Origin: Desulfobulbaceae bacterium
GTDB lineage: Bacteria > Desulfobacterota > Desulfobulbia > Desulfobulbales > Desulfocapsaceae
Assembly: GCA_030632405.1 (NCBI GenBank)
Contig: DAOVUU010000024.1
Location: 1 to 12,103 of the forward strand
Length of the DNA: 12,103 nucleotides
Direction: 5' to 3'
A program made the translations under genes and the position numbers. Below, piece by piece: positions 1-5,723 of the stretch. The notes beneath the pieces are model-generated. The model saw only the letters and a program-made list of their open reading frames with translations. It ran no database searches and was not told the origin of the DNA. Numbering within the stretch: position 1 is the stretch's first letter; the number at the start of each line of letters is the position of its first letter.

Positions 1-47
1 ACATCGATGTCAGTGGTATTACAACTAATATCGGCCTTAAGATCCAT
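1..47 (-). CDS. Start of an unidentified gene truncated by the left edge
   Basis: An ATG at 47-45 opens a frame (MDLKADISCNTTDID...) that stays open for the 15 complete codons available. It is the second candidate gene downstream of the cobalamin riboswitch, so by position it may act in B12 synthesis, cobalt or cobalamin uptake, or a B12-replaceable pathway. The visible residues are too few to name a family. No good Shine-Dalgarno site lies directly before this ATG. A better one (GGAGGG) precedes a 12-codon ORF at 72-37 whose stop overlaps this start in another frame, so translation may be coupled, or the true start or frame may differ. Confidence 0.35.
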   Translation of the reverse strand, partial: MDLKADISCNTTDID

Positions 48-72
48 TTATAATGGTGCTGTTCATACCCAT
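37..72 (-). other. 11-residue ORF with strong SD, overlapping the next start
   Basis: ATG at 72-70 follows a GGAGGG Shine-Dalgarno motif with 7-nt spacing and encodes MGMNSTIINGS before a TAA at 39-37. It overlaps the ATG at 47-45 in a different frame. It could be a leader peptide coupled to the following gene, or the true gene start if the sequence carries a frameshift. Whether it is translated is inference. Confidence 0.3.
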
Positions 73-75
73 ATC

Positions 76-110
76 AACACCCTCCCTCTCTTCTTGACAG
101 GAAGGGTGTT
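76..110 (-). promoter_or_regulatory. Hairpin covering the downstream ribosome-binding site
   Basis: Arms at 100-110 and 76-86 pair over 11 positions on the leftward transcript (ten Watson-Crick pairs and one wobble), with a 13-nt loop. The 3' arm contains the GGAGGG Shine-Dalgarno site of the ORF starting at 72. No U-tract follows; GATATGG comes next. SD sequestration therefore fits better than intrinsic termination. Confidence 0.45.
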
Positions 111-122
111 ACAGGAATTTCC

Positions 123-269
123 CTATCCTTTTCTTTCCGCCGCTGCCGCTGCAGATCTGGCAGACAGTCGCAGTAAAATTTTATAATTTCGAATAATTGC
201 CTGGAAATTATCCCAATCTGTTACTGCTGTTACTGCCTGCTTAGCATAGGCCAACTCTCTTTTATCCAT
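123..269 (-). CDS. 48-residue unidentified small protein, first ORF after B12 riboswitch
   Basis: ATG at 269 is preceded by a near-ideal GGAGGT Shine-Dalgarno motif 5-6 nt upstream, and the frame ends with TAG at 123-125. The product begins MDKRELAYAKQAVTAVTDWD, continues through an aromatic and basic middle (NFQAIIRNYKILLRLSARS) and ends in five alanines and ERKG. It has no membrane segment, signal peptide or cysteine, and is probably a soluble, mostly helical, basic peptide. It lies directly downstream of the riboswitch terminator, so its mRNA should be made only when cobalamin is scarce. I do not recognise the family. It could be a small protein of the B12 response, or a leader ORF for the gene beyond the left edge. 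The SD match and operon position support that it is a real gene; function is unknown. Confidence 0.55.
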   Translation of the reverse strand: MDKRELAYAKQAVTAVTDWDNFQAIIRNYKILLRLSARSAAAAAERKG

Positions 270-308
270 GACTACCTCCAACAAAATAAGATGATGAGAA
301 GGTTCGAG

Positions 309-346
309 AAATAAAAGACCCCCGAACCAATGAATTGATCCGGGGG
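309..346 (-). terminator. Intrinsic terminator of the cobalamin riboswitch (expression platform)
   Basis: On the leftward RNA, a 12-bp stem (arms 346-335 and 330-319, four-base loop) opens with five C-G pairs and is followed by UCUUUUAUUU. Two positions pair only as G-U wobbles on this strand and would be mismatches on the other, so the structure belongs to the leftward transcript. It lies about 60 nt beyond the aptamer and upstream of the first ORF, the arrangement of a transcription-terminating OFF switch. Confidence 0.8.
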
Positions 347-406
347 CCCTGATTTCACCACAGATACATTACAGAAAGCCCCAACCCCGGGGACTCGTGC
401 TGACTT

Positions 407-563
407 TGTCAAGGCAGGTATTCTGACTTCCGGCTCTCCCTACTCGTCGCGCCTTCCCGAATTTTTTTTCAGTGGCAGTTACGACTTTTGTCCCCGGTTA
501 CAGCGGCGGGCCCGTCCCGGATTTTCACCGGGTTCCCTCTTGTGTCTTAAAGACACCCTGACA
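407..563 (-). promoter_or_regulatory. Cobalamin (B12) riboswitch aptamer
   Basis: The leftward RNA has the cobalamin-riboswitch core in order: a P2 hairpin (GUGUCUU/AAGACAC), GGGAA followed by GGUGAAAAUCC, ACGG, CCCGCCGCUGUAA, the GCCACUG box (476-470), GGGAAGGC, and the closing AGCCGGAAGUCAGAAUACCUGCC region around 440-413. Candidate P1 strands UGUCA (563-559) and UGACA (411-407) close the fold. The P1 start coincides with the transcription start expected from the promoter at 597-569. The class binds adenosylcobalamin or other cobalamins. With the terminator at 346-309 it should reduce expression of the leftward genes when B12 is plentiful. Confidence 0.93.
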
Positions 564-568
564 GTTAC

Positions 569-597
569 GTTCTATCTATTTATTTTACCCAAGTCAA
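569..597 (-). promoter_or_regulatory. Probable sigma-70-type promoter for the riboswitch RNA
   Basis: TTGACT at 597-592 is a five-of-six -35 match. A 17-bp spacer separates it from TAGAAC (574-569), a weak -10. The implied start near 562-563 coincides with the beginning of the aptamer P1 strand, which supports the placement. It is assigned by pattern only. Confidence 0.5.
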
Positions 598-696
598 TTC
601 AAATATGATGAAGTAGGTAAAAAAATCTCCCGCTCTGTGATTCCCGCATAGGCGGAAACAACACCAATTCGACATCTCAGAGTTGTCAGAAAAATA

Positions 697-837
697 GGAG
701 CTTGTCCGAGAATAGCCATTTTGTTCAAAAACGAGGCATTTTCAAAAAACAAGCGCAGTCATATAATTGATATTACGAGTATTGTTTTTTGAAAATAACG
801 AAGAGTTTGGGCAAAAGGGCATTCTCGGACAGTCTCC
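697..837. mobile_element. 141-bp palindromic MITE-like element with TA flanks
   Basis: Terminal arms 697-717 and 817-837 are inverted repeats matching at 17 of 21 positions, sharing GTCCGAGAAT. A second, perfect 15-bp inverted repeat (738-752 and 782-796) lies inside, around a 29-nt loop; the stretch between the two is only partly paired. Both ends are flanked by TA (695-696 and 838-839), as expected for the TA target duplication of IS630/Tc1/mariner-type transposition. It has no coding capacity and would need a transposase in trans. Family assignment rests on the TA flanks and structure; I cannot name the parent element. Confidence 0.72.
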
Positions 838-1763
838 TAGGGCTGCTGCCGTCTGATTTCTACCAGCATCTCCCGCCCGCCGTTTTCCAGAATATACTCG
901 CCAACCCGCTTTCCAAGCTGTTCTGCATCCCGACGCGATCCCCTCGCTTCTCTGCAGAGGATATTTTGGCCATCAAGACTTGCCAATCCTGCAGTAAGAG
1001 TGATCTCATCATTTTCCAGCACTGCCAACCCAAATGCAGGAATGGAGCACCCACCTTCCAGTTTTTTCAGAAAACCTCGCTCTGCAAGCAGACAGGCCTC
1101 ACTCTCTTTATTGTTAAGGCAATTACGAATCATGGCAGCTTTCGCAGCGTCAAGTGATGTGGAAGTTTCAACTGCAATGCACCCCTGTCCCACCGGAGGA
1201 ATAAATTTTTTCTCATCAAATTCCATTACAATCATTTCCTCATACCCCATACGTTTTACTCCGGCATAAGCCAGTATGAGAGCATCGCAATCACCATTCT
1301 GCATTTTACGAATACGGGTCTGCAGATTGCCCCGCATATCAACCGCCTCAACATGTGGATAGTAATGACGCAGCAGGGCCCGTCTCCTCACAGAAGATGT
1401 GCCAATTTTTACCGGACGGGAACTGTCAGCAAGATCCATGCTTTTGTCCGTACTCAACAGAACGTCATTTACTTTTTCACGCTCAGTGAAAGCGATCAGA
1501 GTAAATCCTGCCGGCAGCAGTGACTGCATATCTTTTGCACTGTGTACAGCGATATCTGTTATCCCCGCTGCCAGCTGTACCTCCAGTTCTTCAGTGAACA
1601 CACCTTTGCTGCCGATTTTGGCAATGGAGACATCGAGAATTTTATCTCCTTTGGTCTCCATACTGTTAATCTGTGTCTCCATTCCACCCTCATTGAGCGC
1701 TCTGGCAACCATTTCAGTCTGCCACATGGCGAGTTTACTTTTCCGCGATCCAATTGTTATCAT
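837..1763 (-). CDS. hemC: Hydroxymethylbilane synthase (porphobilinogen deaminase)
   Basis: This cytoplasmic enzyme joins four porphobilinogen molecules into hydroxymethylbilane, the precursor of uroporphyrinogen III and so of heme, siroheme and B12. From the ATG at 1763 it has 308 residues, the normal length. It begins ITIGSRKSKLAMWQ, the usual N-terminal strand. Other landmarks are SAKDM with the catalytic Asp near residue 78, the arginine-rich GTSSVRRRALL near 122-132, and LEGGCSIP, with Cys239 carrying the dipyrromethane cofactor. An in-frame GTG at 1772 would add three residues, but the ATG gives the family-typical start. It stands alone rather than next to hemA or hemD, and is divergent from the hydrolase gene at 1968. 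Its stop codon lies at the edge of the palindromic element: TA is the target dinucleotide and G the element's first base. The ending (EMLVEIRRQQP) matches where HemC proteins normally end, so the enzyme should be intact. Confidence 0.96.
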   Translation of the reverse strand: MITIGSRKSKLAMWQTEMVARALNEGGMETQINSMETKGDKILDVSIAKIGSKGVFTEELEVQLAAGITDIAVHSAKDMQSLLPAGFTLIAFTEREKVNDVLLSTDKSMDLADSSRPVKIGTSSVRRRALLRHYYPHVEAVDMRGNLQTRIRKMQNGDCDALILAYAGVKRMGYEEMIVMEFDEKKFIPPVGQGCIAVETSTSLDAAKAAMIRNCLNNKESEACLLAERGFLKKLEGGCSIPAFGLAVLENDEITLTAGLASLDGQNILCREARGSRRDAEQLGKRVGEYILENGGREMLVEIRRQQP

Positions 1764-1967
1764 GTGTAACACCCTGGTTGAAGTGACAAGTGAACTTTGC
1801 CAGATATTTTATATTTACTTATTGGGAGAGTCTGTTTATCGTGTGCCGTATTTTACGGTTTGCTCAATTAACCTGCCACATGCATTAGCGTACTTAAATC
1901 TCCTTTTTTTCCTTGGAAAACAGGTTCTATATTTGCCTACATCAGCTAAAATCAGTATCATTTAAGT

Positions 1968-2702
1968 ATGCGATTACTTCTCTATAACATACGCTACGGA
2001 ACCGGACATAAAAATGGTTATCACTCACCACTGCCGTTTACCGGTTTTTTTAAGAAAACCGGCGTAAATCTTCAGCGAATAATCAACTTTATAACTTCGA
2101 TCAACCCCGATATAGTCGCTCTGGTTGAGGTGGATTCCGGTTCATACCGATCCGGGAAATTCTGTCAGGCAGAGATCATAGCCAAAGAACTGGGATTCAA
2201 TTACGTTGTTGAAAACAAATACCCGAATGACTCTCTGGCACAGATTGTCCCTGTACTCAATCGCCAGTCCAACGCTCTGCTGACCCGTCAAGGGATAGAG
2301 CAACATCAATTCCATTATTTTGAACAGGGAGTGAAACGGCTGATAATTCAGACTGATCTTCAAGAAATCGCAATCTTTATCGTCCACCTTTCTGTCAAAT
2401 ACAGACACCGACAGAACCAGCTTGAATACCTCCATAACCTCACCCAGCAAACCGACAAGGAGCTTATTATTGCCGGAGATTTCAACACATTCTGGGGAAG
2501 CCGTGAGCTGAATCTTTTTCTTGCTGCAAGCGATCTAAAAAACGCCAATATCTCTAATGCCCCATCTCATCCAAGCCATGCCCCCCATCGACAGATAGAT
2601 TTCATCCTGCACAGCAGCGGGATACGAATTAATAATTTTTATATCCCCGACGTACGGCTCTCAGACCACTCTCCTCTAGTCTGTGATTTCTCCTATTTAT
2701 GA
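1968..2702 (+). CDS. Endonuclease/exonuclease/phosphatase (EEP) family metal-dependent hydrolase
   Basis: The 244-residue protein carries the set of EEP-fold motifs: an N-terminal LLLYNIRYGTG with the metal or phosphate-contacting Asn7, ALVEVD with metal-binding Glu54, IVHLS with His140, AGDFNTFWG with Asp171 and Asn173, RQIDFIL with Asp211, and LSDHSPL with the catalytic Asp233-His234 pair. EEP enzymes hydrolyse phosphodiester or phosphomonoester bonds in DNA, RNA, lipids or inositol phosphates using Mg2+. The motifs do not give the substrate. No signal peptide or membrane segment is seen, so it is probably cytoplasmic. The start has only a weak AAG-type ribosome-binding site. It is divergent from hemC (204-bp gap) and convergent with the kinase gene ending at 2752, so it is probably monocistronic. 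AP endonuclease is less likely because the protein is short and its motif context is that of the broad EEP group. Confidence 0.85.
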   Translation: MRLLLYNIRYGTGHKNGYHSPLPFTGFFKKTGVNLQRIINFITSINPDIVALVEVDSGSYRSGKFCQAEIIAKELGFNYVVENKYPNDSLAQIVPVLNRQSNALLTRQGIEQHQFHYFEQGVKRLIIQTDLQEIAIFIVHLSVKYRHRQNQLEYLHNLTQQTDKELIIAGDFNTFWGSRELNLFLAASDLKNANISNAPSHPSHAPHRQIDFILHSSGIRINNFYIPDVRLSDHSPLVCDFSYL

Positions 2703-2751
2703 TGGCGTCGTAAAACTCTAAGGCGGACTTTGCCCGCAACCGAAAGTTTAT

Positions 2752-4149
2752 TCATGCATCTAAACGATTCAGGGGCAGCCGTACCTCAAAACGGCTGCCC
2801 TCATGCAGAACTGAATCAAGCGAGATAGTTGCGCCGTGGGCCTCCAGAACAGCGCGTACATAATTTAACCCCAGCCCAAGCCCCTTCTGAGAGCGACTCC
2901 TGTCTCCTCTGTACAATCTTTCCCATATACGTCCCTGCTCACTGCCGGATATTCCCATTCCATTATCTTCAAAAGTGACGACACCATACAATCCGTCAAC
3001 CGCAACGGATATTTTCACCCATCCCCCTTCTTTGCCATACTTAATCGCATTATCCAGCAAATTTGCCCACACCTGTGATATCCGGGTGCAGTCCATCCTG
3101 GCATAAACTTCAGTTTCTCTTTCCAGCCTCACCTCAACCATTTTTTCTTCTGCCACATACTCATATAATGTGACAACTTCTGCCAGTGATTCGCCTATCT
3201 CACCCTCCTGCAGCTCAAGCTGCATGGTTCCGGATTCCGCCTCCGCCACACTCATCATTATTTTCAGCATAGCCAGTACACGCTCGGATTCCTCGAGACA
3301 ATCCGACAGTGCCTCCCGCAACCGTTGGGCATCATCCTCCGCCTGCAACCCGTATTCGGCAACAGATCGCAGACGAGTCATGGGTGTTCGGAGATCATGA
3401 GCCACATTGTCTAAAGAATCCTGCATTTCCGAGATCAGGTGATAATTTTGACGAATAAGGCGATTGATCTGCTTGTAGAGACTGTCAAGCTCCGGACCAT
3501 TACCATCTTCAGGCAGAAGTCCTGCTTTTTGTGTTTGGGCCAGCTCTGAGATTTTCTTTCTGGTAAAAACGAGGGAAGAGAGGCTGAGACTTACATAATA
3601 GAGAGCAAGCGGCCATAATATCAGTGAACTTCCGGCAACTACCCAGGCAGTCTGACGAACAAGTTTTCTGTACAAACCATACCATTCGCTCCCATCCTTG
3701 GCTGCCTGAATCAGCAGATTATCACCATATTTTCTGGTAATTACGGACAGCACTCTTTCGGCTTCATCCGACCCTACAACAAGCCATATTCCCGTTTTTT
3801 GCGGCGGCAAATCAATGAGACCTTTGAAAGTCGAATGTTCAGCATGCTCATTAACTACAATGATATGGTCTTTGCCCCGAATCATTCTGATAAAAAGAAG
3901 GCTCTGCAGCGGGCTGCCGCCCTGCAGATGTTGAGGACCGGAACGGACATTTGCAGGATGATTATTCGAGAGATAGGCAGTTAACAGCTTCTCTGTTTCC
4001 TGCCGTTCAATGGTATGCAATTGAGTCCGGACAACCATCAGATAAGTGAAAGCCAGCAGAGCACCTCCGAACCACAGCAGAAGAAAGAGCGGCAGTGCTT
4101 TTCCACACCTTGACCAGGAAAAACTCTCTCTACTCAGACTTAAGAACAT
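2752..4149 (-). CDS. Membrane sensor histidine kinase
   Basis: The 465-residue protein has a first membrane segment near 18-40, a periplasmic sensor region of about 125 residues, and a second membrane segment near 167-188. A HAMP-like linker follows, then the phosphoacceptor helix NVAHDLRTPMTRL with His251. The ATP-binding domain shows the N box (WANLLDNAIK, 361-370), the G1 box (FEDNGMGIS, Asp395) and the G2 box (KGLGLGLNYV). It should autophosphorylate on His251 and pass phosphate to the regulator encoded just upstream. Its start lies inside the regulator's last codons, a 20-nt overlap typical of translational coupling of cognate pairs. The stimulus is unknown: the periplasmic region shows no recognisable ligand-binding motif or cysteine pair. 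No autoregulatory site was found. Confidence 0.93.
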   Translation of the reverse strand: MFLSLSRESFSWSRCGKALPLFLLLWFGGALLAFTYLMVVRTQLHTIERQETEKLLTAYLSNNHPANVRSGPQHLQGGSPLQSLLFIRMIRGKDHIIVVNEHAEHSTFKGLIDLPPQKTGIWLVVGSDEAERVLSVITRKYGDNLLIQAAKDGSEWYGLYRKLVRQTAWVVAGSSLILWPLALYYVSLSLSSLVFTRKKISELAQTQKAGLLPEDGNGPELDSLYKQINRLIRQNYHLISEMQDSLDNVAHDLRTPMTRLRSVAEYGLQAEDDAQRLREALSDCLEESERVLAMLKIMMSVAEAESGTMQLELQEGEIGESLAEVVTLYEYVAEEKMVEVRLERETEVYARMDCTRISQVWANLLDNAIKYGKEGGWVKISVAVDGLYGVVTFEDNGMGISGSEQGRIWERLYRGDRSRSQKGLGLGLNYVRAVLEAHGATISLDSVLHEGSRFEVRLPLNRLDA

Positions 4150-4804
4150 AGCCCACGCCCCGGACGGTATGGATCATTTTTGCAGTATAATCTCTGTCGA
4201 CCTTGTTTCTTAATCTGCATACCAGTACGTCAACAACATTGGTTTGAGGATCAAAAGAATAATCATATACCCGTTCAAGAATGGTTGTCTTGGATAAAAC
4301 AATACCGGTATTACGCATCATATATTCCAACAGACTATATTCTTTTGCAGGCAGCTCAATTTTTTCTCCCCGTCTGTATACCTCATGTTTCAACAGGTCC
4401 ATTTCCAGCTCCCCGGCTCGAAGAGTGGTAGGTTGAACAGATTTCTGATCTCTCCTGATCAGGGCTTTGATTCTTGCCAGCAGTTCGCTGAAAGAAAACG
4501 GTTTAATCATATAGTCATCACCACCCCGCTGCAATCCCTGTATCCTGTCATCAACAGACTGCTTGGCGCTGAGGATCAAAACCGGAGTATTGGCACCTTC
4601 AGTCCGCATCGACTCTATGACAGTCAGGCCATCTAATAGGGGCAGCATCAGATCTATCACCGCCACATCATAAGAAACGGTGAGAGCCCGATCCAACCCC
4701 GACCGGCCATCATGGCACACATCCACACTGAACCCCGCTTCCCGCAGCCCTTTTTCAATAAAAGAACTGATTTTCACATCATCTTCTATCAATAATATTC
4801 GCAT
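4130..4804 (-). CDS. OmpR/PhoB-type response regulator
   Basis: The 224-residue protein has an N-terminal receiver domain (about 1-118) with the acidic pair Asp8-Asp9, phosphoacceptor Asp51 (VIDLMLP), the LSA switch region near 78-80 and Lys101 (KPFSF). A winged-helix DNA-binding domain occupies about 125-222, ending with the typical HTVRGVGYVLK. Phosphorylation by the overlapping kinase should promote dimerisation and promoter binding. It begins 25 bp after the pgeF stop, with only a weak ribosome-binding site and no clear promoter in the gap, so it is probably cotranscribed with pgeF. The domain pattern resembles the CusR/QseB/PhoP subgroup, but the targets cannot be read from the window. 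The outer-membrane protein gene upstream is a possible target by proximity only. Confidence 0.94.
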   Translation of the reverse strand: MRILLIEDDVKISSFIEKGLREAGFSVDVCHDGRSGLDRALTVSYDVAVIDLMLPLLDGLTVIESMRTEGANTPVLILSAKQSVDDRIQGLQRGGDDYMIKPFSFSELLARIKALIRRDQKSVQPTTLRAGELEMDLLKHEVYRRGEKIELPAKEYSLLEYMMRNTGIVLSKTTILERVYDYSFDPQTNVVDVLVCRLRNKVDRDYTAKMIHTVRGVGYVLKSE

Positions 4805-4829
4805 ATTAATTCACACAAAACTATCCAAG

Positions 4830-5615
4830 TCAACCTTGATCCATTACAATTACCGAACAATTCCTCCCCGTCACTCCATCCGACATCCGAGTCGATCGCC
4901 TGTATGAAAAATAATCTTTTGAACAGCATGTACAGTTTCCCACCACTGTAATTTTCGACTCCATCAATCCCGCATTGATCAGCTGATATTGTGATATTTG
5001 CCAAAAATCAAAATAATCCGGTGAAACCATAAACGACCAGAACTCCTCGGGTAACTCTCTTTTATAATTGACAAATTCGGCGCAGCATGGTCCCAGAGAA
5101 GGGCTTATCGCTGCCAAAATATTTACAGGACTTACACCATAATCAGAGATCATCCGACTAACAACCTTCCCGAGGAGATTAGTCACATTCCCCCGCCAGC
5201 CACAATGCACCGCTGCGGCAATATCTTTTACAGGATCAAAGAGAAGAACAGCCTGGCAGTCGGCCTGCTGAATCATGAGGCCGACTCCTTTCTGATCGGT
5301 TATCAATGCGTCAATACTGTCAATTTCCCTGCTGCTGTTTATGGACGAAGACAGACAATAAATCCTGTCACCGTGTACCTGTTTTGCCGAGAGAAGTGAG
5401 GGGCAACCTGACGTTTTCTGTATTCGCCGACGATTTTCAAATACTTTTTTTTCCCTATCCCCTACACCATAGCTCACATTCATCGAATTAAACGGAGCAG
5501 CCCCAACTCCACCATATCGATCGAAGAACCTGAATCTGCAGCTCATTCCAGACCGTGATGTGTAGATTCCGCCTTCTGCGGTAATCTTAATCTTACAATG
5601 TGGATTCATACTCAC
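4830..5615 (-). CDS. pgeF: PgeF/YfiH-family (DUF152) protein, peptidoglycan editing or purine nucleoside phosphorylase type
   Basis: The 261-residue protein has the family signature: KQVHGD with His81, QQADCQAVLLFDP with Cys120, AVHCGWRG with His137, the SPSLGPCCAEF turn, and a C-terminal CTCCSKDYFSYRR...TGR. His81, Cys120 and His137 form the conserved metal and catalytic site. Members have been described as multicopper-oxidase-like, as purine nucleoside phosphorylases or adenosine deaminases, and in E. coli as removing misincorporated residues from peptidoglycan precursors. The sequence does not decide between these. The GTG at 5615 is preferred over the ATG at 5609 because AGAGGT lies 7 nt before it, while the ATG would have its SD too close. 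It follows the barrel gene's terminator and is 25 bp upstream of the response regulator, an unusual partner. Confidence 0.88.
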   Translation of the reverse strand: MSMNPHCKIKITAEGGIYTSRSGMSCRFRFFDRYGGVGAAPFNSMNVSYGVGDREKKVFENRRRIQKTSGCPSLLSAKQVHGDRIYCLSSSINSSREIDSIDALITDQKGVGLMIQQADCQAVLLFDPVKDIAAAVHCGWRGNVTNLLGKVVSRMISDYGVSPVNILAAISPSLGPCCAEFVNYKRELPEEFWSFMVSPDYFDFWQISQYQLINAGLMESKITVVGNCTCCSKDYFSYRRSTRMSDGVTGRNCSVIVMDQG

Positions 5616-5649
5616 CTATCCGACCTCTGTTCAGCAGACCAGGGACTAC

Positions 5650-5689
5650 AAAAAAAATGGGAATGTCCATACATCATGGACATTCCCAT
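5650..5689 (-). terminator. Strong intrinsic terminator of the outer-membrane protein gene
   Basis: Perfect 14-bp arms (5689-5676 and 5670-5657) enclose a five-base loop, followed on the leftward strand by an uninterrupted run of seven T. The other strand lacks a T-run, so it acts leftward only. It separates the barrel gene from pgeF and implies that pgeF has its own promoter or depends on read-through. Confidence 0.93.
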
Positions 5690-5723
5690 AGGGAGTAAAA
5701 AAGATTCTGCTCAGTTTACTATT

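Noticed and set aside
619..657. Small inverted repeat (641-657) followed leftward by T7 at 625-619, possibly an old hemC terminator
   Set aside because: The stem is only about six pairs with a bulge, and the T-run is some 16 nt away from it. It is too weak to annotate, though it could be an ancestral terminator displaced by the MITE.
598..696. Possible gene between the riboswitch promoter and the MITE
   Set aside because: No start with a ribosome-binding site and no protein-like frame is present. The leftward open frame here is only what would result from joining the hemC flanks without the element.
789..1157. 122-residue rightward open frame from the MITE into hemC antisense
   Set aside because: It starts inside the palindrome and runs antisense to hemC with no recognisable domain; it is a chance frame.
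1764..1772. GTG at 1772 as the hemC start
   Set aside because: It adds only Met-Leu-His before the family-typical MITIGSRKSK. The ATG at 1763 has AGGGTG at workable spacing.
1847..1859. Short palindrome CCGTATTTTACGG in the hemC/hydrolase gap as an operator
   Set aside because: Five-bp arms with a three-base centre are common by chance; no second copy or matching regulator is seen.
1399..1965. 188-residue rightward open frame antisense to hemC and extending into the hemC/hydrolase gap
   Set aside because: Most of it lies opposite hemC, its composition is not protein-like, it has no motifs, and there is no ribosome-binding site.
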